64,000 nt of DNA from JBBTCX01 sp964494205 (GTDB taxonomy: Bacteria; Planctomycetota; Phycisphaerae; UBA1845). The notes beneath the pieces are model-generated. The model saw only the letters and a list, made by a program, of their open reading frames with translations. It was not told where the DNA came from and searched no databases. The DNA is taken from the NCBI GenBank assembly GCA_964494205.1, contig CAZBRD010000025.1:1-64000 (forward strand). Reading direction: 5' to 3'. Position numbers and translations under genes: made by a program. Shown piece by piece: positions 9,182-18,599 of this stretch (positions are counted from its first letter, which is position 1; the number at the start of each line of letters is the position of its first letter).

Positions 9182-9824
9182 GATGAAACCTCCGTGCAGA
9201 CTTGCAGTACACGGGCACGCACCAGACCACAACGTTCAGGTGCGCCTTAAGGTCACTTCCGCGTGCGCTCGTGTTCAAGTCCGAGCTTTCCAACTATACG
9301 AGCATGTTTCGTGCCGAAGTTCGCGATTGAATCTCGAAGTGGCCGCAAGTGATCGCGAGGCCATGTGACCTCTCTGCGCAATTCTTGTTGGGCCAACGTG
9401 CACAATTGTGCGAACACACGCACCGACAAACGATTCGAACGTAGAAGCTCGAACAATCTCAAATCGCTACGGTGCCGATTGTTCGTCGCCATTGAAAATG
9501 TTGTATACTTCTATTCTGCGGAGTATTCGTCGCCTATCGAAAAGCAGGGGGAGTGTCCTTGGCGAACCGATGCGGTCTTCGTTTCGTGGATGTCCCAAAG
9601 GCGAATCGACGCAAGTAACGTCATAGATTCGGGCCGGTGCATGGACGGGGATTGTCCATGGTTGACACTGGTGCGCGTATCTCAAACCAAACAAGCAAGA
9701 TCGGCGCGGCCGTCAATTGCGAATTAAGTTCGCAATCAATGACGTCTTCCCACCTTTGTGCACGATCTTCCATATCAATTGGGTGTTCAGTTCTGTGTTT
9801 TTCAAAAGTAGAGAGGGTTGTACC
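9182..9824. other. Gene-free stretch with two dyads
   Basis: No credible coding sequence. The stretch separates the divergent deacylase (minus) and secreted-protein (plus) genes, so it should hold both promoters. It contains a 7-bp inverted repeat CATGGAC/GTCCATG at 9640-9660 and a stronger dyad at 9712-9743, listed separately. Confidence 0.5.
9712..9743. promoter_or_regulatory. Dyad upstream of secreted-protein gene
   Basis: Perfect 8-bp arms ATTGCGAA (9716-9723) and TTCGCAAT (9729-9736) flank a 5-base spacer, with GTCA and TGAC as further outer arms. It lies about 80 bases before the ATG at 9825 and could be an operator or an RNA hairpin in the leader. Confidence 0.3.
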
Positions 9825-11435
9825 ATGAAAACTAATTCGATGATGAGTCTCATGATCGTTTTGCTCTGTTTCCTGCTCTGCGATGTTTCCAGTGGCGAAT
9901 GTCCAGTTGTAGATTTTGGCGATTACGCAACGGGCACAGCCATCACCACGCAGTACGACGGCGCGACGTTTTCAGTTCAGGAATTGCCTGGATCGTGCGG
10001 TGTTTCGTACGGACGCATTGTGGTCCCGCCACAGGGTACAATGTCGCCCTTGAAAGCGCTTTGTGTGGACGGCGGAAGTACGCCCAACCCGCCCTGCGAG
10101 TTTCACCCCCAGTGGTTGCGGATTGTCTTTGATGATCCGAAGCCCGAAGTCAGCTTCAACGTCGGTCCGGGCAACACGGAGGATTTTCAGGACTATGAAA
10201 TACGTTTCTACAGTTCGGCCAGCGGGCCTGGCCTGCTCTCGACGATTCAAGTCGCTAACGCCGGCAACGGCGTGTACCGAGCTGTTAGGTTGCACACGGG
10301 TGTGAACAATATCCGGCGAGTCGAGATTGAAGGGACGACGGGCATCGAGTCTGCGGGGATTGAGTGTATTGATGACCTTCGTTTTAGCCAAGACACAACC
10401 GCACCGGTCGGTACGATCACGGTTCCGAATGGCGCGCCAGATTCGGCGGCCATCTGTGCGTGCAACGTCATACCAGTTAGGGGCGTGGCTTGCGACGACG
10501 ACGGACCGTATGGTCGCGACATGCTGGAATATCGTGCGGCTGGCGACACGAGCTGGACGTTTGTGGACGACGCAAGCGTGCCACTCTGCCAGGAAGGGCT
10601 GCTATACAATTGGAGCCCGGCGGCCGAAGTGATGGAAGGATACTACGATCTTCGGTTAAGCGTAGCGAACGCGTGTGGGATATCCGCCAGCGATGTGACG
10701 ACGGTGTATTTGGACCGGCACTTTGATCTTGAACCAGCCGAGGTTCGCAGCCCGGCGCAGAATGCCATTCTGGGAGGTGTCATTTGCTTTGACGGGACAA
10801 TCTGGGATCGATGTTTCAAGGAATACACGGTTGGTTTTCGTCCTGAATCGGGCGGCCTCTATCAGCCAGTTGCTGAAGACCATCCCAGTTACGATTCACT
10901 GGTATTGAATGATCCGTTTGCGTTCTGGGCGACGATGGGCGAAGTTGGTGATGGTCGATATCAGGTTAAGGTGGAAGGCACTGATTTGTGCGACAATACT
11001 GCTTTCGTCACTCGGGTAGTCACCGTCGACAACACGATGCCGACGGCCATGATACAGTCGCCAGTAGAGTGCGATTATTTGCAGGGGGATATTGAGATCG
11101 TCGGTACCGCCAATGACGTAAACCTCGACGGATGGAACCTGGCTTACCAAAGCGGCGACTCAGACAACTGGACGGTCATTGCAAGCGGTGATACCGGCGT
11201 GATCGAGGGGGTTCTTGCCACGTGGGATACATCAGACTTGCCGGCGTGCGCATACACGCTAAGGCTGCGCGTGTTCGATCGCGCTGTGCTCAACTGCAGT
11301 GCGATCACGCACCACGTTCGCGACGTGTATCATTCACTAAACGTAGGTGTCCGTGGGGATTTTGATACGGATGCCGACGCCGATGTTGACCTTGTCGATT
11401 ATGGCGAATTTCAGGATGCGTTCACCGGTCCATGA
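9825..11435 (+). CDS. Secreted Ig-like domain protein with C-terminal half-dockerin
   Basis: A 536-residue exported protein. The ATG at 9825 is chosen because it begins a clear signal peptide (MKTNSMMSLMIVLLCFLLC) and is preceded by GAGAGGG; the open frame itself extends further upstream. The N-terminal ~170 residues form a beta-rich domain (CPVVDFGDYATGTAITTQY). Tandem Ig/FnIII-like segments follow, with phrases such as TAPVGTITVPNG, YDLRLSVANACG and YQVKVEGTDLCDN, expected of surface adhesins or carbohydrate-associated modules. The C-terminus, GDFDTDADADVDLVDYGEF, is a single dockerin-like calcium-binding loop, as if a dockerin were truncated to one repeat. Function unknown. Confidence 0.82.
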   Translation: MKTNSMMSLMIVLLCFLLCDVSSGECPVVDFGDYATGTAITTQYDGATFSVQELPGSCGVSYGRIVVPPQGTMSPLKALCVDGGSTPNPPCEFHPQWLRIVFDDPKPEVSFNVGPGNTEDFQDYEIRFYSSASGPGLLSTIQVANAGNGVYRAVRLHTGVNNIRRVEIEGTTGIESAGIECIDDLRFSQDTTAPVGTITVPNGAPDSAAICACNVIPVRGVACDDDGPYGRDMLEYRAAGDTSWTFVDDASVPLCQEGLLYNWSPAAEVMEGYYDLRLSVANACGISASDVTTVYLDRHFDLEPAEVRSPAQNAILGGVICFDGTIWDRCFKEYTVGFRPESGGLYQPVAEDHPSYDSLVLNDPFAFWATMGEVGDGRYQVKVEGTDLCDNTAFVTRVVTVDNTMPTAMIQSPVECDYLQGDIEIVGTANDVNLDGWNLAYQSGDSDNWTVIASGDTGVIEGVLATWDTSDLPACAYTLRLRVFDRAVLNCSAITHHVRDVYHSLNVGVRGDFDTDADADVDLVDYGEFQDAFTGP

Positions 11436-11439
11436 CCAG

Positions 11440-11457
11440 GCGTGAGCGCAATCACGC
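11440..11457 (+). terminator. Short hairpin after secreted-protein gene
   Basis: A 6-bp stem GCGTGA/TCACGC with a 6-base loop starts five bases after the stop codon at 11435. There is no T-run, so terminator function is weakly supported. Confidence 0.3.
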
Positions 11458-11479
11458 AAGGAGCCATTAGGAGGGCGGT

Positions 11480-11929
11480 TTGAACCGTAGGCGAAAAGGC
11501 AAAACGAATACGACGAGCCACCCGCCCCAGCGGCTCAAAGTAGCAGAGGTGCTGGCGTTCCTGAAAACCTGTACGGGGGAGGCCGTCGACCTCGTGCTCG
11601 AATTGCGTGATGTTGTGCGTGCGGAAGCGCCGACGGTGGCCGAAGCGATCCGATTCGGCGGATTATGTTATTTCAAACCTGATAGTCCATTCGGTTGCAT
11701 TGGTGGAAATGTGTGCGGCATCCAAGTCAAGGATGGTGAAGTCGTATTGGTCTTTATTCATGGCGCGTTCTTGCCCGATCCGAGCGAGTTACTTACCGGG
11801 TCGGGCAAGGCGTTGCGGCGGACGATAATCCGATCAAAGGCTGAGTGTCGTAGGCGGGCGGTTCGTGAACTAATACGGGCGGCCCATGCCTACAATGCAC
11901 CTGGAATTGATAGACCTTTGCTCGGTTGA
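11480..11929 (+). CDS. DUF1801 (YdhG-like) domain protein
   Basis: A 149-residue soluble protein. The TTG start at 11480 is supported by AGGAGG at 11469-11474, six bases upstream. The body matches the DUF1801/YdhG-like pattern: a helix with VLELRDVVRAEAPTVAEAIRFGGLCYF, a strand pair around CGIQVKDGEVVLVFIHG, and a C-terminal basic helix SKAECRRRAVRELIRAA. Family members are small proteins of unknown biochemical function. It follows the secreted-protein gene by 44 bases, with a small hairpin between, so co-transcription is possible but not shown. Confidence 0.75.
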   Translation: MNRRRKGKTNTTSHPPQRLKVAEVLAFLKTCTGEAVDLVLELRDVVRAEAPTVAEAIRFGGLCYFKPDSPFGCIGGNVCGIQVKDGEVVLVFIHGAFLPDPSELLTGSGKALRRTIIRSKAECRRRAVRELIRAAHAYNAPGIDRPLLG

Positions 11930-12424
11930 TTGATCGGCGATCAGACAGCAGCCCAATCAACTCATCGAGGATGGCCCACCGTCGCGTCGTTTCGCACAGC
12001 ACAAGAGGCAGAACACGACGTTCCGCGCGGTTCAAGTACTCATAAACCTAAGGAAGCCGTTACATCTCACACTCTTCGCACTGGTGCTCTCAATGCGCCA
12101 ATGGCTGTTGCATTTATTCCAGTCAACTCGGCGAACTCATCCAAGAACGCAATCCAACGGCAACTTCCATGCTTTGGAACGACGATTGCAGGTCGTGTTT
12201 CTGTCGATTGCGCGCTGTTTCCGCTCTACGAGCTAGCTAATGGCGTGCAATATCGAATCAACATAGTGCTCGGCGGCGCATCGCTTGAAGATAATACGTC
12301 AAGGCAGAAGCATTTTGTTCGCAAAGGCGCGGGCTTTGGATTGCCGAGCTCGCGCATCGCAGAGCAGTAGCGTTACTTGAAGACGAGGGAACAGAATTTT
12401 CCGACTCGATAACGAACGACCGAA
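11930..12424. other. Gene-free stretch before asnA
   Basis: A 146-codon open frame covers most of this interval, starting with a TTG next to the previous stop. It has no ribosome-binding site, no recognisable domain and an uneven composition, so I do not call it a gene. The promoter of the asparagine synthetase gene should lie near its right end. Confidence 0.45.
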
Positions 12425-13585
12425 ATGAAAGAGTACACAAAAATGGCAGCCACATTGAAAAGCAAGAAAGCCGATCTGGCGGGTCCGGGAATCGGAAACT
12501 ACCGCGATCTGGAAAGCGTGCTTCCCGGCGACTACGAATCACTATTGAATCGCAAAGATACTCAAAGAGCGATCTTCTCCACGAAGCGTTACATCGAAGA
12601 TAACCTTTGCAAAGAGTTGAATCTGATGATGGTGCAGGTTCCACTGATCGTCGACGCCGAGAGCGGCGTCAACGACATGCTGGACCGCGACGGTTCCCGC
12701 ACACCCATACAATTCCACATCCGCAACGATTTCGACAAACATCCCATCGATGCACAGGTCGTTCAGGCTGCGACGAAGTGGAAACGAATGGCGCTGAAGC
12801 AATTCGGATTCACCCAAGGAGAGGGACTATGTACCGACATGCGCGCCATCCGCAAAGATTACTTTCTCGATCATGACCACAGTGTTTATGTCGATCAATG
12901 GGATTGGGAGAGGGTGATCAACCCGAAACAGCGCACACTCGAGTTTCTCACGGACGTCGTGCGCCGGATCTGGAAAGTCATCGTCGGCGCCGAGCAACAC
13001 CTACTGGAACAATTCCCACAATTGCGAAGTAGGAAGTACCCACCGTTGCCCAGAGAACTGACATTCATTCATGCCGAGGACATTCTGGCGGAGTATCCCG
13101 ATCTGCCGAGGAAACAGCGTGAAACCGAGTTGCTTCAGGATTATCCGGCGGTGTTCATCTATGGTATCGGATGGCCGCTTGAGGACGGTTTGCCTCACGA
13201 GATGCGTGCGGCCGACTACGATGATTGGGCGACGGAAACGAGGGCCTCGGATGGCAGGCCCATGCACGGGCTGAATGGGGACATTTTGGTCTGGAATCCG
13301 GTAACGCGTCGGCGGCACGAACTTTCCTCGATGGGCGTTCGGGTGGATGCGACAACGCTGCGCAAGCAAATGGAGATGAGCGGGCAGGTAGAGAACATGA
13401 AGTTCCCTTATCACCAGGCGATTCTCAACAATCAGATTCCGTTGAGCATCGGCGGCGGAATCGGACAGTCGCGGACGTTTATGCTGTTGTTGCGCAAGGC
13501 ACACCTGGGCGAAGTGAGCGTTTCGGTATGGCCCAAAGTTCTTAAGGAAATGTGCGCGACGCGCAATATCGAAGTTCTGGAGTGA
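12425..13585 (+). CDS. asnA: Aspartate-ammonia ligase (asparagine synthetase A)
   Basis: A 386-residue cytosolic enzyme that makes asparagine from aspartate, ammonia and ATP. It belongs to the class-II aminoacyl-tRNA-synthetase-like AsnA family. Recognisable segments include the N-terminal ELNLMMVQVPLIVDAESGVND, the DMRAIRKD(Y)FLDHDHSVYVDQWDWE core, and the motif-3-like GGGIGQSRTFMLLLRKAHLG near the C-terminus. E. coli AsnA is about 330 residues; this one is longer, with extra sequence at the N-terminus and around the EDILAEYPDLPRKQRE segment. ATG 12425 or 12443 (MAATLK) could be the true start. It stands alone, with 285 bases to the next gene. Confidence 0.93.
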   Translation: MKEYTKMAATLKSKKADLAGPGIGNYRDLESVLPGDYESLLNRKDTQRAIFSTKRYIEDNLCKELNLMMVQVPLIVDAESGVNDMLDRDGSRTPIQFHIRNDFDKHPIDAQVVQAATKWKRMALKQFGFTQGEGLCTDMRAIRKDYFLDHDHSVYVDQWDWERVINPKQRTLEFLTDVVRRIWKVIVGAEQHLLEQFPQLRSRKYPPLPRELTFIHAEDILAEYPDLPRKQRETELLQDYPAVFIYGIGWPLEDGLPHEMRAADYDDWATETRASDGRPMHGLNGDILVWNPVTRRRHELSSMGVRVDATTLRKQMEMSGQVENMKFPYHQAILNNQIPLSIGGGIGQSRTFMLLLRKAHLGEVSVSVWPKVLKEMCATRNIEVLE

Positions 13586-13870
13586 TTGGGCGATACAACT
13601 GCGTTCAATTTGGGGTGGTTTAGAATACCGCATTAGCACCTTGGCGCTTAACTAGTTGCGGTTGCGCAATGGCCATCTCTTTGGAAAATCCCGCACTTGG
13701 GCGAGGGAATTGCCGCAGCCTACACTTGCGGGTACGTATGTGCATGCCGTACGCGGGGATTCGGACAATCTCGCCAGCCACAATTGCCAATTGGAATACC
13801 TCTTGCAAACGAAACTGAGGAGGCCTGTTGGGCGAAAGCTCGACGCAATCAGCGTTTCAATTGGAAAGGG

Positions 13871-15490
13871 ATGGCTAGCGAGATGACTCAACTCTTGATG
13901 GGCGATGAGGCGGTCGCGTTGGCGGCCATTCATTCGGGTATCCGTGGAGCGTTTTCCTACCCGGGGACACCGGCCACGGAGATCTTTGAGTACATCGAAA
14001 GGCATGCTCTCGATCATCCAACTATCTCCGCGCGATGGTCTCCGAATGAAAAAGTTGCGTACGAGGAAGCACTGGGTATGTCCTATGTCGGGAAGCGGGC
14101 TCTGGTTTCCATGAAGCACGTTGGCCTGAATGTGGCTGCGGACCCATTCATGAGTTCGGCGCTGACCGGGGCGAATGGCGGATTGGTAGTGGCTGTCGCC
14201 GACGATCCCGGTATGCACTCGTCGCAGAATGAACAGGACACACGGTATTACGGTTACTTCGCGCAGATTCCGATTTTCGAACCGAGTAACCAGCAGGAAG
14301 CATATGACATGACACGCGAGGCGTTCGAAGTGTCAGAACGCTTCGGCCTCCCTGTGTTGGTTCGTTTAGTGACGCGTTTGTCGCACAGTCGTGCAAATGT
14401 GGAAACAACAGCTCCAGCTGATCCGGTCGAGCGCGATCGAGTGCAGAATTGGCGCGAGTGGACGCTTCTGCCGGTAAACGCGCGCAAAAGATATGAGAGG
14501 TTACTAAACCTGCAGCCTGAACTTCGCCGGTATGCGGAACAATCCCGTTTCAATCAGCTATCGCTGAGCGGTCCCAGAGGCGTAATCACAACCGGCATCG
14601 CAACGAATTACTTCCACGAAGCGATCGGCGATGACGACAGCTACTCGTGGCTGAAACTTTCGGTGTACCCGGCCCCTGTGTCCCTGATTCGAGAGCTCAT
14701 TGATCATTGTGAAGACATTACCATCCTCGAGGACGGTTATCCGTTCATCGAAAGGCAGCTGGTCGGATTGCTCGGCGTACCCGGAAAGAAGATACGAGGA
14801 AGACTAAATGGTGGTGTTCCGGCGCAAGGGGAGTTGACCGCGGATATTGTTCGACAATCACTCGAGCTTGGGCCAGCTACAGCTCGACGTCACACAGCTC
14901 CACTGCCAGGACGGCCACCGCAGTTGTGCCAGGGTTGTCCGCATTGCGATACGTATCGTGCGGTAGTGGGGGCCGCCAGGGACGGGACGAGACCGTTCCT
15001 GTTCGGAGACATCGGCTGTTATACGCTGGCGGCGTTGCCGCCGTACGATGCGATCGACACCTGTGTCGACATGGGCGCGTCCATTGGAATGGCTATCGGA
15101 GCTGCGAAGGCTGGTGCCCATCCGGTGATCGCCACCATCGGCGACTCGACGTTTGTACACAGCGGCATGAACGCGCTGATCGCGGCTGCACGTGAGGACG
15201 CCAACATTACTGTCGTCATTCTTGATAACGCGCTGGTGGCGATGACCGGCGGGCAGAATGTTTTTGCCACTGGCGAAGGCATGATTCGACTCATCAAAGG
15301 ACTTGGGGTTTCAGAGGAACAGATCACCATGTTGAACCCAGTGCCGTCGGCGCTCGAGGAAAACGCCGCCCAACTTCGGCAAGCAATTGAACATCGTGGG
15401 CTTTCGGTCGTAATCGCCCAACGAGCGTGCATTCATGCGAAGCGCCGCGCGGAACCAGTGATGGTGGCGACGACGGAGTCAGGCGTTTGA
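13871..15490 (+). CDS. IorA-like TPP-dependent 2-oxoacid oxidoreductase subunit, lacking ferredoxin domain
   Basis: A 539-residue protein matching the alpha subunit of indolepyruvate:ferredoxin oxidoreductase. An N-terminal pyrimidine-binding domain (LLMGDEAVALAAIHSG, AFSYPGTPATEIFEY) precedes a TPP-binding domain containing LCQGCPHCDT, FGDIGCYTLAALPPYD, IGDSTFVHSGMNAL and DNALVAMTGGQN. The canonical protein (~600-650 residues) continues after the strand ending RxPC into a 2[4Fe-4S] ferredoxin domain. Here the chain stops about 15 residues after RACIH, and no CxxCxxCxxxCP motif is present. The start is ATG 13871 or 13883; the open frame extends further up without family similarity. It is first in a three-gene operon, 31 bases before the IorB-synthetase fusion. 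The substrate may be an aromatic or aliphatic 2-oxoacid. Confidence 0.85.
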   Translation: MASEMTQLLMGDEAVALAAIHSGIRGAFSYPGTPATEIFEYIERHALDHPTISARWSPNEKVAYEEALGMSYVGKRALVSMKHVGLNVAADPFMSSALTGANGGLVVAVADDPGMHSSQNEQDTRYYGYFAQIPIFEPSNQQEAYDMTREAFEVSERFGLPVLVRLVTRLSHSRANVETTAPADPVERDRVQNWREWTLLPVNARKRYERLLNLQPELRRYAEQSRFNQLSLSGPRGVITTGIATNYFHEAIGDDDSYSWLKLSVYPAPVSLIRELIDHCEDITILEDGYPFIERQLVGLLGVPGKKIRGRLNGGVPAQGELTADIVRQSLELGPATARRHTAPLPGRPPQLCQGCPHCDTYRAVVGAARDGTRPFLFGDIGCYTLAALPPYDAIDTCVDMGASIGMAIGAAKAGAHPVIATIGDSTFVHSGMNALIAAAREDANITVVILDNALVAMTGGQNVFATGEGMIRLIKGLGVSEEQITMLNPVPSALEENAAQLRQAIEHRGLSVVIAQRACIHAKRRAEPVMVATTESGV

Positions 15491-15521
15491 TGTTCTCATT
15501 CAGAAGGGGAGGGCGTCACCA

Positions 15522-18500
15522 ATGGAAATGAATATTCTGATCGCGGGAGTCGGCGGCCAAGGCATTCTCACGATTGCGCAGGCGATCTCGCAAACAGCGC
15601 TGGACCGCGGATTTCACGTAAAGCAATCCGAAGTGCACGGGATGAGTCAGCGTGGTGGTTCGGTTCAGGCGCACCTGCGTTATGCGGACCACCCTTTGCA
15701 CAGCGATCTGATTCCGCACGGCCTCGCCGATCTGGTCATCGCAGTGGAACCTCTGGAAGCTCTTCGATATGGTGAATACTGCAACGATCGAACGATCTAT
15801 GTTGTCAGCAATGTGCAAGTACAGAACATCCCGGACTATCCCAATTTAGAAGAGATTCTGGGGCGAATTGATCGACTTGGTACTCATGTGCTGATCGACT
15901 CGCGCTCCTTGGCCGTGCAGGCAGGTTCGGCGAGAGCTGAGAACATGATCATGCTTGGGGCTGCTTCGCCATACCTCGATCTTCCGTTCGAGATTCTCTT
16001 GAAGTGGGTTCGTCAGTCATTTGAAGGGAAGGGTAGCCGCGTGGTGGAGTCAAACGTACGTGCATTGCGGATGGGTCGAAAAGCGGCTGAACTGTTTCAG
16101 GATTCCATCACACGCGGTCAGTCGAGCAGACAAACCCGCAGTTGGATGTCGGCACTTCCGCGAGATCGCTTTGAAAGCGATGAAACTACCTTCAGCGAAT
16201 TCTCCGAAGCGCCAATCAATGACACGCTTACGAACGACGCATTGAATGCGATCAGGTGTGTCTTGCAGGGGGCTCGTGACAATCATCGTCGTCAACTTTT
16301 CGAACACGAGGTCTATCGCATGGTGGAAGCAGCTGGTGCTATTTCACCACCGGTTCACCTTTTTGTCCCATGCGGCCAGTATCCGAGCAAGGAGAACCTG
16401 AACGCCTTTTCGGGTGATCGCGTGGTCCTAAAAGTGGTCTCATCAGAGATCGTCCACAAATCTGATTCGGGCGGCGTCGTGTTCCTGCCGTTGAATGTCG
16501 AGGCAGTTTCGCGCGGAATCGAAAGTCTCGTTGCGAAATACGAATCGCAGGGAGCGGTCGTCGCGGGCACGTTGCTTGTAGAGTTCATCGATCACGACGC
16601 AGGCGGCCTAGGAGGCGAATTGTTCGTTGGCCTTCGCCATACGCGAGAGTTTGGACCAGTGATCGCCGCTGGACTAGGGGGAGTGGACACCGAATACCTT
16701 GCGGAGAAACTGCGGCCCGGCGCCTCCGTCGCCAAGGCGGCGGTCATGGAAACAACGGCCGACGACTTCTTCCGTGAATTCCAGAAGACTGCCGCGTATG
16801 AGCTACTCTCTGGTCGTGTGCGAGGACATTCGTGCGAAGTAAGCGACGGTGAGTTGATTCGGTGCTTTGCCGCCTTCATGGCCATCGCCCGTGAGTTTGC
16901 GACTCCGACCACCGACGAACCGGCGCTTGAGGAACTCGAAGTAAATCCTTTCGCCTTTCGTCGACGGCAACTGGTTCCGCTCGATGGTCGCGGACGGTTG
17001 GGGATTGTACATGGGCATCCATCCGAACGGCCGGCAGAGCTGATCAATCGCCTGCTGGAACCCAGGTCGATCGCCGTGGCGGGCGTTTCGAGCAAGCGTG
17101 CGAATCTCGGCCGAGTGATTCTCAACAACATACAAGACTGCGGGTTTTCCAACGAGCACTTATACGTCATTAAGAACGGCGACGACAGAATCGATGGCGT
17201 ACGATGTGTTCCCGATCTCGCGAGTTTGCCGGAGCAAGTTGATCTGCTCGTGGCCGCGACACCTGCGGAATCGGTCAGTGATCTTATCGATCAGGCTTTA
17301 CCTACGGGAAATTGTCCCGCGCCGTGCAAGTCCATTGTTCTCATACCCGGAGGCATGGGAGAGAAGGAAGGAACTCAAGAACTTCATCGGGAAATCCAGG
17401 ATCGAATTCGATCTTCGCGCGCCAAGCATCCCGAAACACCTGTCATACTTGGTGGAAACTGTTTGGGCGTCCGATCTCGACCAGGGCATTACGACACCTT
17501 TTTCATTCCGGAGGCGAAGCTCGATCCTCGACGTCAGGTGCCCGCAAAAAGGTGCGCGTTGATTTCACAGAGCGGCGGTTTTCTCATTTCACGGATGAGT
17601 CACCTTGAATTCCTCGATCCTGCTTTGGCAATTTCCATTGGCAATCAAATTGATCTCACGGCCGCGGATATGTTCGCCGCGGTTTCTCGTCGTGCGGATA
17701 TCGACTGCATCGGCGTTTACGTCGAGGGCTTTAATGATCTCGATGGCCTTGCATTTGTTCGCGCGGCGAAACGCGCCATTGCAGCGGGCAAAGCCGTTAT
17801 CTTTTACAAAGCTGGGCGCACGGATGTCGGTCAGTCAGCCGCGCAAGGGCATACGGCTTCGCTGGCGGGAGACTATGACGTTTGTCTGGCGGCCATAAGT
17901 GCGTCCGGGGCGATCGTGGCCGACACTTTCACCGAATTTCAGCAACTCATGGAACTTGCAACTGCCCTCCACGGAAAGGCTGTTGATGGCAAACGCGTGG
18001 GCGCGGTGACCAATGCTGGTTATGAAGCGGTTGGGATGGCTGACGCGATCACCGGTACCCGGTACCAACTTTCTATGCCGGTCTTGAGTGCTGATACCGT
18101 TAGGTGCCTGAAAGCCGTACTTACCGAACAGCAAATCGACCACTTGGTTGATGCAAAGAACCCGCTTGATCTGACGCCGATGGCTTCGGACAAGGCGTAT
18201 GAGGAGGCTGTGCGCGTCATGCTCGACTCGGACGATGTCGACGCCGTGGTGGTCGGATGCGTGCCGATGACACCGAGCTTGCTCACAACACCCATTGAAT
18301 TGCAGAATGCGAGTTCGCTGGCACACCGAATTCCCAGACTTTTTTCTACCTCTCGAAAACCACTCATTTGTGTGATCGATTGTGCCGGTCCCTATGAACA
18401 ATTGGCACAAGTCATTCGCCAAGCGGGCGTTCCGATGTTCCGTTCCGCCGATCAGGCCATTCGATCGCTGGGGCGTTATCTCAGTTATCGCCAGGAACGC

Positions 18501-18584
18501 GCAGTACACGCATCGAAGCGCGTTGTGGAAACCGATCGAGAAAAGGTGCCAAAGTGTTCGCTTGCACCCGTTCCCGTCGGTTAA
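15522..18584 (+). CDS. Fusion of IorB-like oxidoreductase subunit with ADP-forming acyl-CoA synthetase
   Basis: A 1020-residue multidomain enzyme; the ATG follows AAGGGGAGGG. Residues ~1-200 are the beta subunit of indolepyruvate oxidoreductase (IAGVGGQGILT, HGMSQRGGSVQAHLR). Residues ~235-500 form an ATP-grasp domain as in the beta subunit of ADP-forming acetyl-CoA synthetase (VVLKVVSSEIVHKSDSGGV, LEELEVNPF). Residues ~510-640 are the CoA-binding domain (LLEPRSIAVAGVSSKRANLG). Residues ~650-1000 are the succinyl-CoA-ligase-like region, with probable phospho-His777 in QGHTASLAGD. The fusion implies that an acyl-CoA made from a 2-oxoacid is passed to a synthetase that releases the free acid and makes ATP. 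Separate Ior and Acd proteins are well known, in archaea for example; I do not know this fusion as an established enzyme. Confidence 0.88.
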   Translation: MEMNILIAGVGGQGILTIAQAISQTALDRGFHVKQSEVHGMSQRGGSVQAHLRYADHPLHSDLIPHGLADLVIAVEPLEALRYGEYCNDRTIYVVSNVQVQNIPDYPNLEEILGRIDRLGTHVLIDSRSLAVQAGSARAENMIMLGAASPYLDLPFEILLKWVRQSFEGKGSRVVESNVRALRMGRKAAELFQDSITRGQSSRQTRSWMSALPRDRFESDETTFSEFSEAPINDTLTNDALNAIRCVLQGARDNHRRQLFEHEVYRMVEAAGAISPPVHLFVPCGQYPSKENLNAFSGDRVVLKVVSSEIVHKSDSGGVVFLPLNVEAVSRGIESLVAKYESQGAVVAGTLLVEFIDHDAGGLGGELFVGLRHTREFGPVIAAGLGGVDTEYLAEKLRPGASVAKAAVMETTADDFFREFQKTAAYELLSGRVRGHSCEVSDGELIRCFAAFMAIAREFATPTTDEPALEELEVNPFAFRRRQLVPLDGRGRLGIVHGHPSERPAELINRLLEPRSIAVAGVSSKRANLGRVILNNIQDCGFSNEHLYVIKNGDDRIDGVRCVPDLASLPEQVDLLVAATPAESVSDLIDQALPTGNCPAPCKSIVLIPGGMGEKEGTQELHREIQDRIRSSRAKHPETPVILGGNCLGVRSRPGHYDTFFIPEAKLDPRRQVPAKRCALISQSGGFLISRMSHLEFLDPALAISIGNQIDLTAADMFAAVSRRADIDCIGVYVEGFNDLDGLAFVRAAKRAIAAGKAVIFYKAGRTDVGQSAAQGHTASLAGDYDVCLAAISASGAIVADTFTEFQQLMELATALHGKAVDGKRVGAVTNAGYEAVGMADAITGTRYQLSMPVLSADTVRCLKAVLTEQQIDHLVDAKNPLDLTPMASDKAYEEAVRVMLDSDDVDAVVVGCVPMTPSLLTTPIELQNASSLAHRIPRLFSTSRKPLICVIDCAGPYEQLAQVIRQAGVPMFRSADQAIRSLGRYLSYRQERAVHASKRVVETDREKVPKCSLAPVPVG

Positions 18585-18599
18585 CGTAAGGAGGTAACC

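Noticed and set aside
10141..11435. Complete dockerin at the end of the protein starting at 9825
   Set aside because: Only one calcium-loop repeat is present; a dockerin normally has two, so it is described as a half-dockerin.
11930..12370. 146-codon open frame between the DUF1801 gene and asnA
   Set aside because: TTG start without ribosome-binding site, uneven composition and no recognisable family; more likely non-coding.
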